Of a stretch of 64,000 bases of DNA, positions 23,908 to 33,813 are shown in pieces. The notes under the pieces were generated by a model. The model searched no databases. It was not told the DNA's origin and was given only the letters and a program-made list of their open reading frames with translations. This DNA comes from Mauremys mutica (lineage: Eukaryota > Chordata > Testudines > Geoemydidae): contig NC_059075.1 in the NCBI RefSeq assembly GCF_020497125.1, positions 45,978,003-46,042,002 of the forward strand. The letters are read 5' to 3'. A program made the position numbers and the translations under genes. The stretch's first letter is position 1, and each line of letters starts with the position of its first letter.

Positions 23908-25010
23908 GCCATAGAGACAGAAAGATAACAGAGAGCCGGATATGAAAGTATTAGTGAAAATGTAGTCACAGGAAATGTGAGCCTCCCAGTAATATACAAG
24001 ATATGGTTAAGAGAAGATGGAGAAGCTGTGGTAAATGCTACATGAAAAGTTCCACAAGCCTTAAGAAAGAGGCTAGAAGAGGAGCTGCAAGACATGACAG
24101 CAAATGGCATCATTTGGAGAATGGAAGAACCAACAGATTAGGTTCACTGCTTAGTAACTGAAGTGAATCAAGGAGGGAGACTATGGCTGTGTATAGTCCC
24201 TCAGGAGCTGAACAGAAACATAACAAGAGAACACTTTCACTTGCACACAAGAAATGAATCATTGTCTGAGATGGCAAAGCCAAATTCTTCAGTAAATTAG
24301 ATGCATCATCAGGATTTTTGGTAGATCCCCTTGGACACTGAGAGCTCCAAGAGCTGCACTTTCAACCCACCTAAGATTGCCTTTCAGAATATGTTCAGCT
24401 TCAGAAGTATTTCACCAGACAATAAGCCACATGCTAGAGGGTATAATGTGTGAATGTATACAATGATGACTTAATCATTTGGGGCAGCACTACCACTGAA
24501 CATCAGGAATGACTGAGGAAAGTACTGGAAATTGCAAGAGCTAATAATCTTAAACTGAATAAGGCCAACAGTCAAGTTCAAACAATTAAAATGAAATACT
24601 TGGGAGAGAGACTGACTTCAAAGGGAGTCTTGCCAGATGGATCAATTCAGACAATACTGAACATGCCAAGATCTGATGGTAAATAGGAATTACATATTGA
24701 ATTATGTCAGCAAGTTCACACTAAGTTGTACAACTCACCTCAGACACCTTTTCTGCAAGATCAATGTCTGGGCATGGGTGCCAGAGCATGAAAGAGTTCA
24801 ATGATTTAAAGCACATTCTGACATCAGCTCCAGTGCTGCAATGTTTTGATCCATTGAAAGACATCAAGCTCTTTACATATGCCCAAAAAGAAGGACTGGG
24901 AGCAGTATGTCATATCACGGAAGTGATTGAGTCTCATATATACCTAGGGCTATGATAGCTGCAGAGATGATGCTGGCACAAATTGAAAAAGAGACACTAG
25001 GAAAAAGAGG
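23908..25010 (+). pseudogene. Ty3/Gypsy reverse transcriptase and RNase H remnant
   Basis: Plus-strand pieces in order. RT thumb/finger entry near 24040-24160 ('KVPQALRKRLEEELQDMTANGIIWRMEEPTD'-like, shortened here). RT core near 24165-24330 ('LVTEVNQGGRLWLCI', 'ELNRNITREHFHL', then a frame shift to 'FWWIPL'-like). Palm near 24345-24670 with the catalytic YXDD region reduced to 'YNDD' around 24455-24466. RNase H-like start at 24764-24955 ('FNDLKHILTSAPVLQCFDP', 'LFTYAQKEGLGAVC'). Stops and frameshifts are frequent. The enzyme would copy element RNA into DNA; this copy cannot. Most of the integrase is missing between about 25010 and 25150, suggesting an internal deletion. Confidence 0.72.
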
Positions 25011-25954
25011 CATATGGTGAGCAGGTGTGGAATGTGTCAGTGAGCTGAGAGCAGGCATACCAGTTGAAAACAATTCAAACTAACGTCATTATTCCGAATG
25101 AGAGTGAACAATCTGTTATAGGCAAGGACTTGCCTAAAGACGGTTTACAATACAGCAGATCAGAAAGATTGCTGAAATGTCCTAAAAGATTGATCGAGAC
25201 ATGTTAATGTTGTGTTAGAACAACCTGAAATGTTGTTGTATTTCTAATATTTTGTTAGTTTTATTTAATAGTGTTCCGAGTTCAGAAAAGATATTTAGAA
25301 TGGGATCTAAAAATGGGAAGATGTGACGAAACCCCAACCCTCTAAACAACGATATACTTTAAAGTCAGGGAACTCTGAACTTATTTCTAAGACAGTGTCC
25401 AAGTCAAGAACTCCAGGATCCAAACTTATCCAGAGTTCTGTGGTGGGTCAGACCCGGTCCCCACCTTTCACTTAACTTCAATGGGCTTTCAGTCAGGACC
25501 TCGTTGAAGGCTAGACTTCTTGCTCAACATACCTATGATCAACAGGTTTAACAGCGTTAAATAAGTTAGATAGCTTTAAATTGAATACATCTTTGTACTT
25601 TTAAGGGGTTTCAAAAGCACTGGAGGAGGCTCAACACACAATGTTGTAGATTTCTCCCTCCCCGCTCCCTCAAGGATTTTAATCCACTTCTTAGCAGGCT
25701 GTGATAGAAAGTCTGTCTGAATAGGCTAAAGTCAGGTTCTGTACATTTGCTGGTTCTCTAGCAATTCAATCCATCATAAAAGTACCTCACATTTGATTTC
25801 TTTTGAGTTTCAGTCCAAAAACTTAAAAGTTAAATAAACCTGAAGTTAGTCCTCGTTCTTCTGCCCCAACTCAAACTAACTTCTTTCCCAAGTGGAAAAT
25901 GTTGGGTAAGCATGGAATGTGTGTGATTCAAGAAGGGAATGAGAACACAGGCAA
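25011..25954 (+). other. End of the Gypsy element and possible 3' LTR
   Basis: After RNase H the pol similarity fades. AAAAATGGGAAGATG at 25309-25323 is a plausible polypurine tract, immediately followed by TGTGACGAAACC from 25324, which looks like an LTR start. The LTR 3' end is not defined and no second LTR was found on the left, so the call is tentative. No genes. Confidence 0.35.
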
Positions 25955-26062
25955 AGCCCTGGCTGGGATGATTTAGTTGGGTTTGGTCCTGCTTTGAGCA
26001 GGGGGTTGGACTAGATGACCTCCTGAGGTCCCTTCCAAGCCTGAGATTCTATGATTCTATGA
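25955..26062 (+). repeat. CR1 3' tail (plus strand)
   Basis: GGACTAGATGACCTCCTGAGG followed by TCCCTTCCAAGCC and terminal ATTCTATGATTCTATG, the diagnostic 3' end of CR1. Only about 110 bp survive. Confidence 0.85.
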
Positions 26063-26713
26063 AATTCCTGCTGACAGTTACACCTGTGTAGCCTTATTGA
26101 CTTCAGGGAGAACAGATTTTTTGCACAAGAATAGATTTTGGTCCCTTCTGCTTTTTCATACCTGGTATAAACAGAATCTCATTCACTTTCCTCCCCTAAA
26201 CTCTGAGCACTTAAGGGGGAAAAATAAGCAAGGTCTGCTTGATTTACACATGCAAATGAAACAGGAAGCTTTCCCTTCATTCTACACCCACCTTAAACAA
26301 ACATCAGATCTGGTGTAACAAGGGTGTCACTACAGCAGCCTTGGTTGGACTGTTCTTTAGAAAGATCCTTAATAGTGCTTTTAATATGCTGATTTTTCAA
26401 TGAAGTATTTTTGTTCAGGGGGGCAGAGAACACAACAGGGAATAGCTCTGTTTTGTCAACTCCCAGTCACTCAAAAGCTGAAAGGCTTTAGATTACGTTT
26501 GTTTAATGTTTGTACAGTGATTTTGAAGAGATAACATAGTACAGACGTGCTAAATATTATGACTGGGCAACCATCAAAAGATCTGTGTCACCTCTAGCTG
26601 TTATCTTTTTCTTACAGGAAGCTTAAAACAAACAAATGCAAACTGTAGGGGTCTGGTGCACACAGAACTCATGCTTAAAAAAATCTCATGTCAGAGTTGC
26701 TGATCACATGTTC
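26063..26713. other. Intergenic, nothing recognised
   Basis: No repeat or exon recognised. Confidence 0.4.
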
Positions 26714-26812
26714 TAGAATATATAATACTTAATCCTGCCATGAGTTCAGGGTACCAGACTAGATGACCTCTCGAGGTCCCTTCCAGTCCTATGATTCTAT
26801 TCTATGCTTCTA
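26714..26812 (+). repeat. CR1 3' tail (plus strand)
   Basis: Short CR1 end: GACTAGATGACCTCTCGAGG, TCCCTTCCAGTCC, terminal ATGATTCTATTCTATG. Confidence 0.85.
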
Positions 26813-27285
26813 ATTTTGGAAGAGCTTGGTAACAGAATGGCCTGATGTGGTGAATCACTTGAGATTACCTACACAAACTGGGTATCATCCCACAAATAAT
26901 ATTTGGGTTCAATGTGAAAACAGTAATTCATTGTCCTCAGCCAGTGCAACACTGGGAGGCAGCTTTCAGAGCAAAACAGCCTAAAATACAATGCCACCCA
27001 ATGTAATTTTCCCACTACTACTTCCTCTACTTCAGTGGATTTTACACCTGAGTGGTTTTCTTTTAAATAATAAAAGCTGGCTGCCTCCCAGACTGCAGTC
27101 AGAGTGAGACGGGGTATGTGATGTAGAATCCATAGCTTGGGGAAAATACCTGCAGGGCTTGGCTCAGCACTGTGCCATGTGGATAGCTGAGGGTAGAAGC
27201 ACAAGTTTGAAAGAGGTGAGCAGGATGGGGAATGTTGCAGTGTTCATCCTCATACAGATGAGCACTCCACTACCTTGGAGGAAGG
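26813..27285. other. Intergenic, nothing recognised
   Basis: A 111-codon minus-strand frame at 26869-27204 has no recognisable domain. No repeat boundary was seen. Confidence 0.4.
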
Positions 27286-27290
27286 AGGCC

Positions 27291-28404
27291 TGTGACGGGG
27301 CAGGACAGCCCCGCACTGGTACAGCAGGGGTTAACCCTTCTTTACTAGCAGAGGAGGCCACGCCCAGGAAGTTCTGCTGGGCATGCTCCAACTGGCAGAC
27401 CAGTACAAAAGCCTGCAGGTCTGCTCAGTCTGGGCTGGCCACTGGGGGAGAAGGACACAGACCGTCAGCTCCTGCAGAGGGAGAGCCCAGGAGCTCAGAC
27501 CGGGGCGCCAGCCGAGCAGGGGCCGACCCGGAGCCCCCGGGGAGGGACGCCGGCAGTGACGGACCTACAGGGGAGCCGCTCCCACAACGCAAGCGTCCGG
27601 CTAGACAGGGTAGGAAGTGACCCAGGGGCATTGTAGTGACTGACAGCCTTAAAGCTGCAGTACCGCTCGGCGTGTTGCGGGCGGATCCCCGCCGAACGGG
27701 CGGCAAGGAGAACTTGCCACAAACAGGGCCCTGGGTCGGGGCTCGGTGGAGAGGGAGGGCCCGAGTCCCCCTACCCCACCTCGTGCTACCCCACCCCGCA
27801 GGGGGTGTTTATGGACTCAGGCCGCTAGGCCGTGCTACCCCACCCCGAAGGGGGTGTGTGGAGACTCTGGCCGCTAGGCCGTGCTACCCCACCCCGAAGG
27901 GGGCGCTTGTGGACTCCGGCCGTTAGGCCGCGCTACCCCACCCCGAAGGGGTGTTTATGGACTCCGGCCGCTAGGCCGCGCTAACCCGCCCCGAGGGGGC
28001 GTGTATGGACTCCGGCCGCTAGGCCGCGCTACCCCGCCCCGAAGAGGGCGCTTGCGGACTCCGGCCGCTAGGCCGCGCTACCCCGCCCCGAAGAGGGTGC
28101 TTGCGGACTCCGGCCGCTAGGCCGCGCTACCCCGCCCGAAGAGGGCGCTTGCGGACTCCGGCCGCTAGGCCGCGCTACCCCGCCCGAAGAGGGTGCTTGT
28201 GGACTCCGGCTGCTAGGCCGCGCTACCCCACCCCGCAGGGGGTGTTTATGGACTCCGGCCGCTAGGCCGCGCTACCCCGCCCCGCAGGGGGTGCTTGTGG
28301 ACTCCGGCTACCAGGGGCAGACCAAAGGACAAGCGAGTGGTGCAGCGCTAGGCCCCCAGCCCGCCCCTGCCACAAGGGGGCGCTGGGGCACCAGGCCCAT
28401 CACA
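27291..28404 (+). mobile_element. Solo LTR with 5-bp TSD aggcc and an internal minisatellite
   Basis: Starts TGTGACGGGGCAGG and ends GGCCCATCACA, so it has the TG...CA ends of an LTR with a TGTGA/TCACA inverted repeat. The 5-bp duplication AGGCC is perfect on both sides (27286-27290, 28405-28409), as expected from a Gypsy- or retrovirus-type integrase. A weak TATA-like GTACAAAAG lies near 27401. The second half is a 49-bp tandem array. No gag or pol is attached, so it arose by recombination between two LTRs. The open frames over it (for example 27636-28120) come from the CpG-rich repeat. Orientation is inferred from the weak TATA signal. Confidence 0.82.
27779..28312. repeat. 49-bp GC-rich minisatellite, about 11 copies
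   Basis: The word GCCGCTAGGC (or a one-base variant) recurs at 27821, 27870, 27919, 27967, 28015, 28064, 28113, 28161, 28209 and 28258, a period of 48-49 bp. Each unit carries CGCTACCCCGCCCCGAAG, a GGGGG/GAGGG run and GGACTCCGGC. Copies differ by a few substitutions and 1-bp indels. The array lies wholly inside the solo LTR. Confidence 0.95.
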
Positions 28405-28409
28405 AGGCC

Positions 28410-29214
28410 TAAGAGAAGGAGAGCATAGCATCCCTCGTGCTACCTCTTACTCAGAAGTAGCTGTTTGAAGAATTGAGTGTTGTGAGAGTAGAATAAATTT
28501 GTTAAATTTACATAAATAAATAATACATAAATATGTATGTAGATAAATGTTTTATGACTTCATAATTATTTTTGCAATATGTAATTCATATTTAGGCTCT
28601 TCCCTCCCATTAGCCTTAGGCCCCTCATAACCTTAATCCGGCCCTGCTCAGAACCAGTTCCTAAACAAGTGGCACCTGGACAGATCAGTAACAACTCAGG
28701 TGTGGAGTTTTGAAGCCTAACATTAAAAAAACCTCATCAGTTTTAATAAGAGCTGAAGTATTAAGTGCATGGATTTAAAAATCTCCCTTCTCTTAACCAG
28801 GAACTCCTGGCACTAGAAGCACTATAGGATTTGTTTCCCTTCTTCCCATTCTGTCAATGGAAGCTACTTAGTCCATCATTCCAAGGTAGATAACAAAACA
28901 CCAAACAGTTGCAATCTTTGCTCATTTCTACTCTATGTGGGCATTAAGGCCCAAATTTTCAATAGGTAATAGCTTTGCTAAAGCTTTTCCATCATAATTG
29001 AATTACAAACCTCAAACAAACCTCCCATCCCCCAATTAAAAAACCCTCCCCCAGAGATTCCTATTACCAAAGAAGGGAGAATATCTGAAGATTCCATGAA
29101 GTACATAAGGGACCTCACTATGCCAATCTACTTAACCTTAACCTGATGAGAATGATGTGCACTAATCCAAAATATTCAGCAAGAAAAATAGGTGCATGCA
29201 TGTGTCACATGAGA
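28410..29214. other. Intergenic, nothing firm
   Basis: AT-rich; the end CCGGCCCTG at 28639-28647 resembles a hAT terminus, but no partner end was found. Confidence 0.35.
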
Positions 29215-29470
29215 GGCACTGAGGTCTAATGAATGTATCATTGGCCATGAGAGACTGGAGACCTGAGTCCAAGCCCCAGTTCTGCTGCTGACCTGTTGTG
29301 TGACCTTGGTCAAGTCATTTCACCATTCTGTACCTCTGTTATCCTGCCCCAATTTGCTTGTCTTTTCTATTTAGATTGTAAACTCTGCAGGACTGGGACC
29401 TTTTCTTACTAAGCACAATGGGGCCCTATTCTTGGTTGGTGTCTCTAGGTGCTAGCATAAAAATAATTAC
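29215..29470 (+). repeat. MIR-like core SINE
   Basis: CCAAGCCCCAGTTCTGCTGC and TGTGTGACCTTGGTCAAGTC match the layout of the MIR core region. A tail with GATTGTAAACTCTGCAGGAC and CAATGGGGCCCTATTC, ending near an A-rich stretch, follows. It is an old amniote SINE with tRNA-like origin, much diverged. Confidence 0.6.
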
Positions 29471-31505
29471 TAATTATGCATGTCCACATCCACACATAAA
29501 AAATACCTTTGCAGAACTGTGCCACTAACTGCAAACATAATTTCCATAACTGTATGTGCAAATCAGACCTGCATATACAACAAGCCAGCAAGGAACCTAA
29601 CCATAACCAAATCTAACCTTTCAGGCTGTTATATAGCACTTATTCCACAGGTGCTTAAACATGATGCATTTACTTGATTTGTTCTCCCAGTTGCAGGTGC
29701 ATTTTGGTGCGCAGATCTCAGGTCTTCATATTTGAAATTTTGCCCATAACTAAAATGTTGAACTTTTTATAAGTGGAGGGAGATTTCCTTCCATTTTATT
29801 TGCCAACATTTCCACCCCTCCCACCATCATACAGCTTGCTGTACCTCACTTGTCCAACTAGTTGCTGCCCTCCAGTCAATGGCTTCATTTCAGTGATATA
29901 ACTGGACGCTTCCAGCTGGCATAGCACTTTGGAGTGAAAGGGTCTAAATAAATGTAATATATAATAATTACTAGAATGGCTCAGATCAGCATAGTCTAAG
30001 TTAATTAAGTTTAGTCTGTGTTTTAAAGATAATTTTAATATTAGGCCTCCAGGCCCTTTAAAAATGTTCACTGCCCATTTAAAAGACACATCCTTGATTC
30101 AAGTATATTCCTATTAGGGCAACGCTAACAATCACAATGAGCTATAGTAATGATTAGAGCTGGTCAAAAATTGGTGAACATTTTAAATTAAAATATTGCA
30201 CAAAAATATCAAATGTTCAAGAAACTTTCAACAGCTCTAGGAAAGTCTTCATTGATCAGCTCCCTTGTGCTATATAAAGAAAGTCTCTTGCACTATCAGA
30301 AAATGGAGTATAACATATGTGGTGGTTTTTAATTGCAGGAAACTGACTTGCTGCCACAGAGACAGATTGGTGGGTTCTTCTGGCACATATCTGGTCCCTT
30401 TTTATTTTGTGTCCAACTCACACATTTCATGAAACTGAAAAACAATGGGCAGCACTGACTTTTGTTACAGTGTTTTAACATTCTTTGAGAAAATAAACAA
30501 TGTAATATTTCTATGTTATATGATAAAATATTATGTAGGTAGCATTTCCTCCATTGGATGTCCTTCTTCCTTTAAACCAAGATGCTTTTTTGTATGCTCA
30601 GAATATATAAAACTGTTTGTTCCTTCAGAGTTTTTGTCTGATTACCTCCTCCACTGAATTTCATTTCTTCTTACCTTTTGTAATAAGCTTAATTTATTAT
30701 TGTATGTATATATGGCCAATTGTGCAGTAAAGTGATTTTTGGTTATTTTTTGCAAGATTGCATCTAAATATATATGCATGATTTTTCAAAGGTGCCATAT
30801 TTTTTAAATTTTAGCATTCGCTTTCCCCACCCTATGGAACAAGCAAAAGGTCTTCATGGTACCTACAAGCATTTTGGCAGGGTTTGGAATGTCAATATTA
30901 AGACAAAATGGTAGTAAAAAAAAATAAAATAAATAAATAATGTAAAATCCCTTTCACTTTGAAACAAGTGATTACAGTGCTGCTGATTACAATTGGGGAG
31001 AAAGCATGCAGAGGCAAAATGCTAGCAGTAGCAATTGTAGTGAATTAACTGGGGTGCTTTGGCATGCTCTCAAGAAATGAAATAACTCATAGAATGTTTT
31101 GTAGTGGTGTGAAAACTTGCGTTCCGTTTCCTCAGCACAAGGAAAAGCAATCTACCTGATTTTCCAAAAAGCAGCAAAGCAATCAGATGTTTTAGCTGTC
31201 TATTGCCAGCCAAAGAGATGGGGAGCAGGTGGAAAGCACTGAAGTGTGGGAAAGAATCAGAATCATCTTCAACGTACATCAGTATATTACTGTAAAATAT
31301 ACTTATTTCTCTGAAGTTTTGTCTAAAAAATTGGACTTTCCTAATGAAAATGGTGTATTTTTTTAATGGAATCATAATTGAGAACAGTGGTCACTCACTA
31401 AATGCTGTTGGAAGAAAACACAGCCATGATTCAAACCTTACGTGTCAAAGAAAATGGAAAATAAGCATAACAATCATTCTGATCTCCATCCATATCTCAG
31501 ATTAA
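29471..31505. other. Intergenic, nothing recognised
   Basis: AT-rich DNA. A short piece near 30150-30240 (AGAGCTGGTCAAAAATTGG) belongs to the AT-rich degenerate repeat type also seen at 18620-18895. A 101-codon minus frame at 31070-31375 has no recognisable domain. Confidence 0.4.
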
Positions 31506-31967
31506 GGGCTTGTCTACATAGGTACACTCAGGAAAGCTAATCCAAATTAATTAAAGGTATGATTTTAAAGTGAGTTGGTTAAACTGCATTAAAACACTGC
31601 ATATGTCAGAATTGCCAGGTAGCCAGTTGAGGCAGGAGCAGATACAGGCTGGAACAAGGGATGGCTAGTGTGGAAACAGGTATAGGAGCAGGAATCTATT
31701 GAAACTACTGGCAATGGGGACATTCCCAGCCAGGCAGTGATGTTGAGCAGACTAGACTCTTAGGAGCCTATATACCTGCCTTGGGCTCACTTGGTTGGGT
31801 CCTCACCTGTGGATTGGCTGAACCTGGGTTGAATGTTGTGGGGCCTATCACAAGACCTGCAGGTAACTGTCTCTGATGACTCATCACACTCTCTGGCTCA
31901 GGGATGACTCATCAGGCTTAAGCAGGCCCAGGCTCAGAGGTAACACATCACAGTGTGGACAGTCTTA

Positions 31968-32262
31968 GGGCATGTCTACACTTAAAATGCTGCATCAGCA
32001 CAGCTGCACTGATGCAAGCTGTGCTGCTGTAGCAGTTTAATAAAGACACTCTATGCTAACAGGAGAGAACTCTCTTCTCAGCATAGTTAATCCACCTCCT
32101 CAAGAAGTGGTAACTATGTTGACAAAAGAAGCTCTCCCACCAATGTAGCGCTGTCTGCATGGGGTGTCAAGTCGGTATAACTACATTGCTCGGGGTGTGC
32201 GGATTTTTCACACCAATGAGCAAGTAGTTATACTGGTACAGGTCTGTAGTGTAGACCAGACC
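31968..32262. mobile_element. Harbinger-type MITE
   Basis: Ends GGGCATGTCTACAC and GTGTAGACCAGACC; TTA on the left and TTT on the right. The body (CTGCATCAGCACAGCTGCAC..., CCACCTCC...AGAGGTGG-like, GGTATAACTAC) is shared with 47474-47767 and 58391-58632, so these three are one MITE family. No coding capacity. Confidence 0.8.
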
Positions 32263-32407
32263 TTTTTCAGAATTAAAGTGGCCTTAATTCAGTTTAGTTT
32301 ATTTCACTTTAACTGAGTTTAGGACACTTTAATTCTGAGACTGTCCATCCAGGCTTAATGCAGTTTAACTAAGTCACTTTTAATTCACACCTTTAGTTAA
32401 TTAGGAT

Positions 32408-32719
32408 CAGGGCCGCCCAGAGGATTCAGGGGGCCTGGGGTCTTCGGCGGTGGGGGGGGCCCTGCCACCAAATTGCTGCCGAACACCCGGCACTTCGGCA
32501 GCGGGTCCTGGGGCAGAAGGACCCCCCTGCCGCGGGTCTTCGGGGCACTTTGGCAGCGGGTCCTGGGGCGGAAGGACCCCCCACCGCGAAATTGCCGCCA
32601 AAGACCCGGAGTGGAAGAAGGACCCTGCTCCACGGGCCCCGAAAAACTCTCGTGGGGGCCTCTGCGGGGCCCGAGGCCTGGGGCAAATTGCCCCTCTTGC
32701 CCCCCCCCGGGCGGCCTTG
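32408..32719. mobile_element. GC-rich hAT-type element with perfect TSD attaggat
   Basis: Begins CAGGGCCGCCCAGAGG and ends CCGGGCGGCCTTG; ATTAGGAT is duplicated exactly (32400-32407, 32720-32727). Same family as 13064-13725, with the same CTTCGGCGG and GGGTCCTGGGGC words. The frames here are artefacts. Confidence 0.92.
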
Positions 32720-32757
32720 ATTAGGATTAGCTAACTGAGTGTCCCTGTGTAGACAAG

Positions 32758-33147
32758 GCCTGAGCTTCTTGAAAATTCTTTTTATAACCAGATTCTCAGC
32801 TACACATTAGTCTTGCTTTAAACAGAAACTCAATCAGTTCCAACCTCTATAGAAGGTTCTCTGTTATAACACTCACTCCAGTAATAAGAATGATTTCTTC
32901 CCATGTTCTCATAACCAAGTGTTGTCTGAAGGAGGTGTATAATTGGGTATACAAACTCCACATGGGCTTGCAAGGGTTAACTAACTGCTCTGAGCACAGT
33001 CAGCCCTGTCCGCTACAGCTGTACTGGGTGTTGGGCTTGCAGGAAAGGACTGGAAAGGAAAGAGCTTTCTGGGAAGGAGAGAAGCCTGACTAGACACAGG
33101 AAATGAGTAGGACTGTTGTGGGTCAGAGCCTCCCTAAAGGGAAGGTG
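32758..33147. other. Intergenic, nothing recognised
   Basis: No exon or repeat end recognised. Confidence 0.35.
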
Positions 33148-33813
33148 TGACGTTATCTGATTAAAATATGACCATATAGATCATTGTTGCAACCACTGTT
33201 ATATATTTGCTGCAAATATTGTACAAAGGTTGCCGAGTGAGGTGTTTATGAAAAGGTTACGATTTGCTGGTTATGATTATGCTATCTGTATGCATGTATC
33301 ATTTATGTATTTGAAGGTATAAGTATTGGCTCTATACTTGGATTTCAAATGTTTGCTCCTGGGGTAATGCCCACAACTTAGTTAGCCAGCACATCTTGGA
33401 GGGAATGGTTTGGACTGCGTTTGCTCTGTTTGTCAGCAGTTCGTCCTGAATTTGGCATCCTCAGTTGTGACCCACTAAGGCCTGGTCTACACTACGCGTT
33501 TATACCGAATTTAGCAGCGTTAAACTGATTTTACACTGCACCCGTCCACACAACGAAGTCCTTTATATCGATATAAAGGGCGCTTAAAACTGATATCTGT
33601 ACTCCTCCCCGACGAGGGGAGTAGCGCTCAAATCGGTGTTGCCATGGCGGATTAGGGTTAGTGTGGCCGCAAGTCGACAGTATTGGCCTCCGGGAGCTAT
33701 CCCACAGTGCACCATTGTGACCACTCTGGAAAGCCATCTGAACTCGGATGCACTGGCCAGGTAGACAGGAAAAGCCCCACGAACTTTTGAATTTTATTTC
33801 CTGTTTGGCCAGC

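Larger units (their letters stand above)
31506..32757. mobile_element. MITE-like element hosting two nested DNA transposons
   Basis: Left end GGGCTTGTCTACATAGG and right end TGTGTAGACAAGGCC are inverted repeats of the GTCTACA type shared with Harbinger MITEs. A TTAA precedes and TGAG follows, so the target duplication is imperfect. A Harbinger MITE (31968-32262) and a hAT (32408-32719) lie inside. The remaining host sequence has long ACTTTAATTC / GAATTAAAGTG inverted stretches (32270-32400). The GC-moderate part at 31620-31960 is of unknown origin and may be yet another insertion. Confidence 0.5.

Noticed and set aside
27779..28312. Regularly spaced repeats resembling a CRISPR array
   Set aside because: The whole 49-bp unit is repeated with no unique spacers, in a vertebrate LTR; it is a minisatellite.
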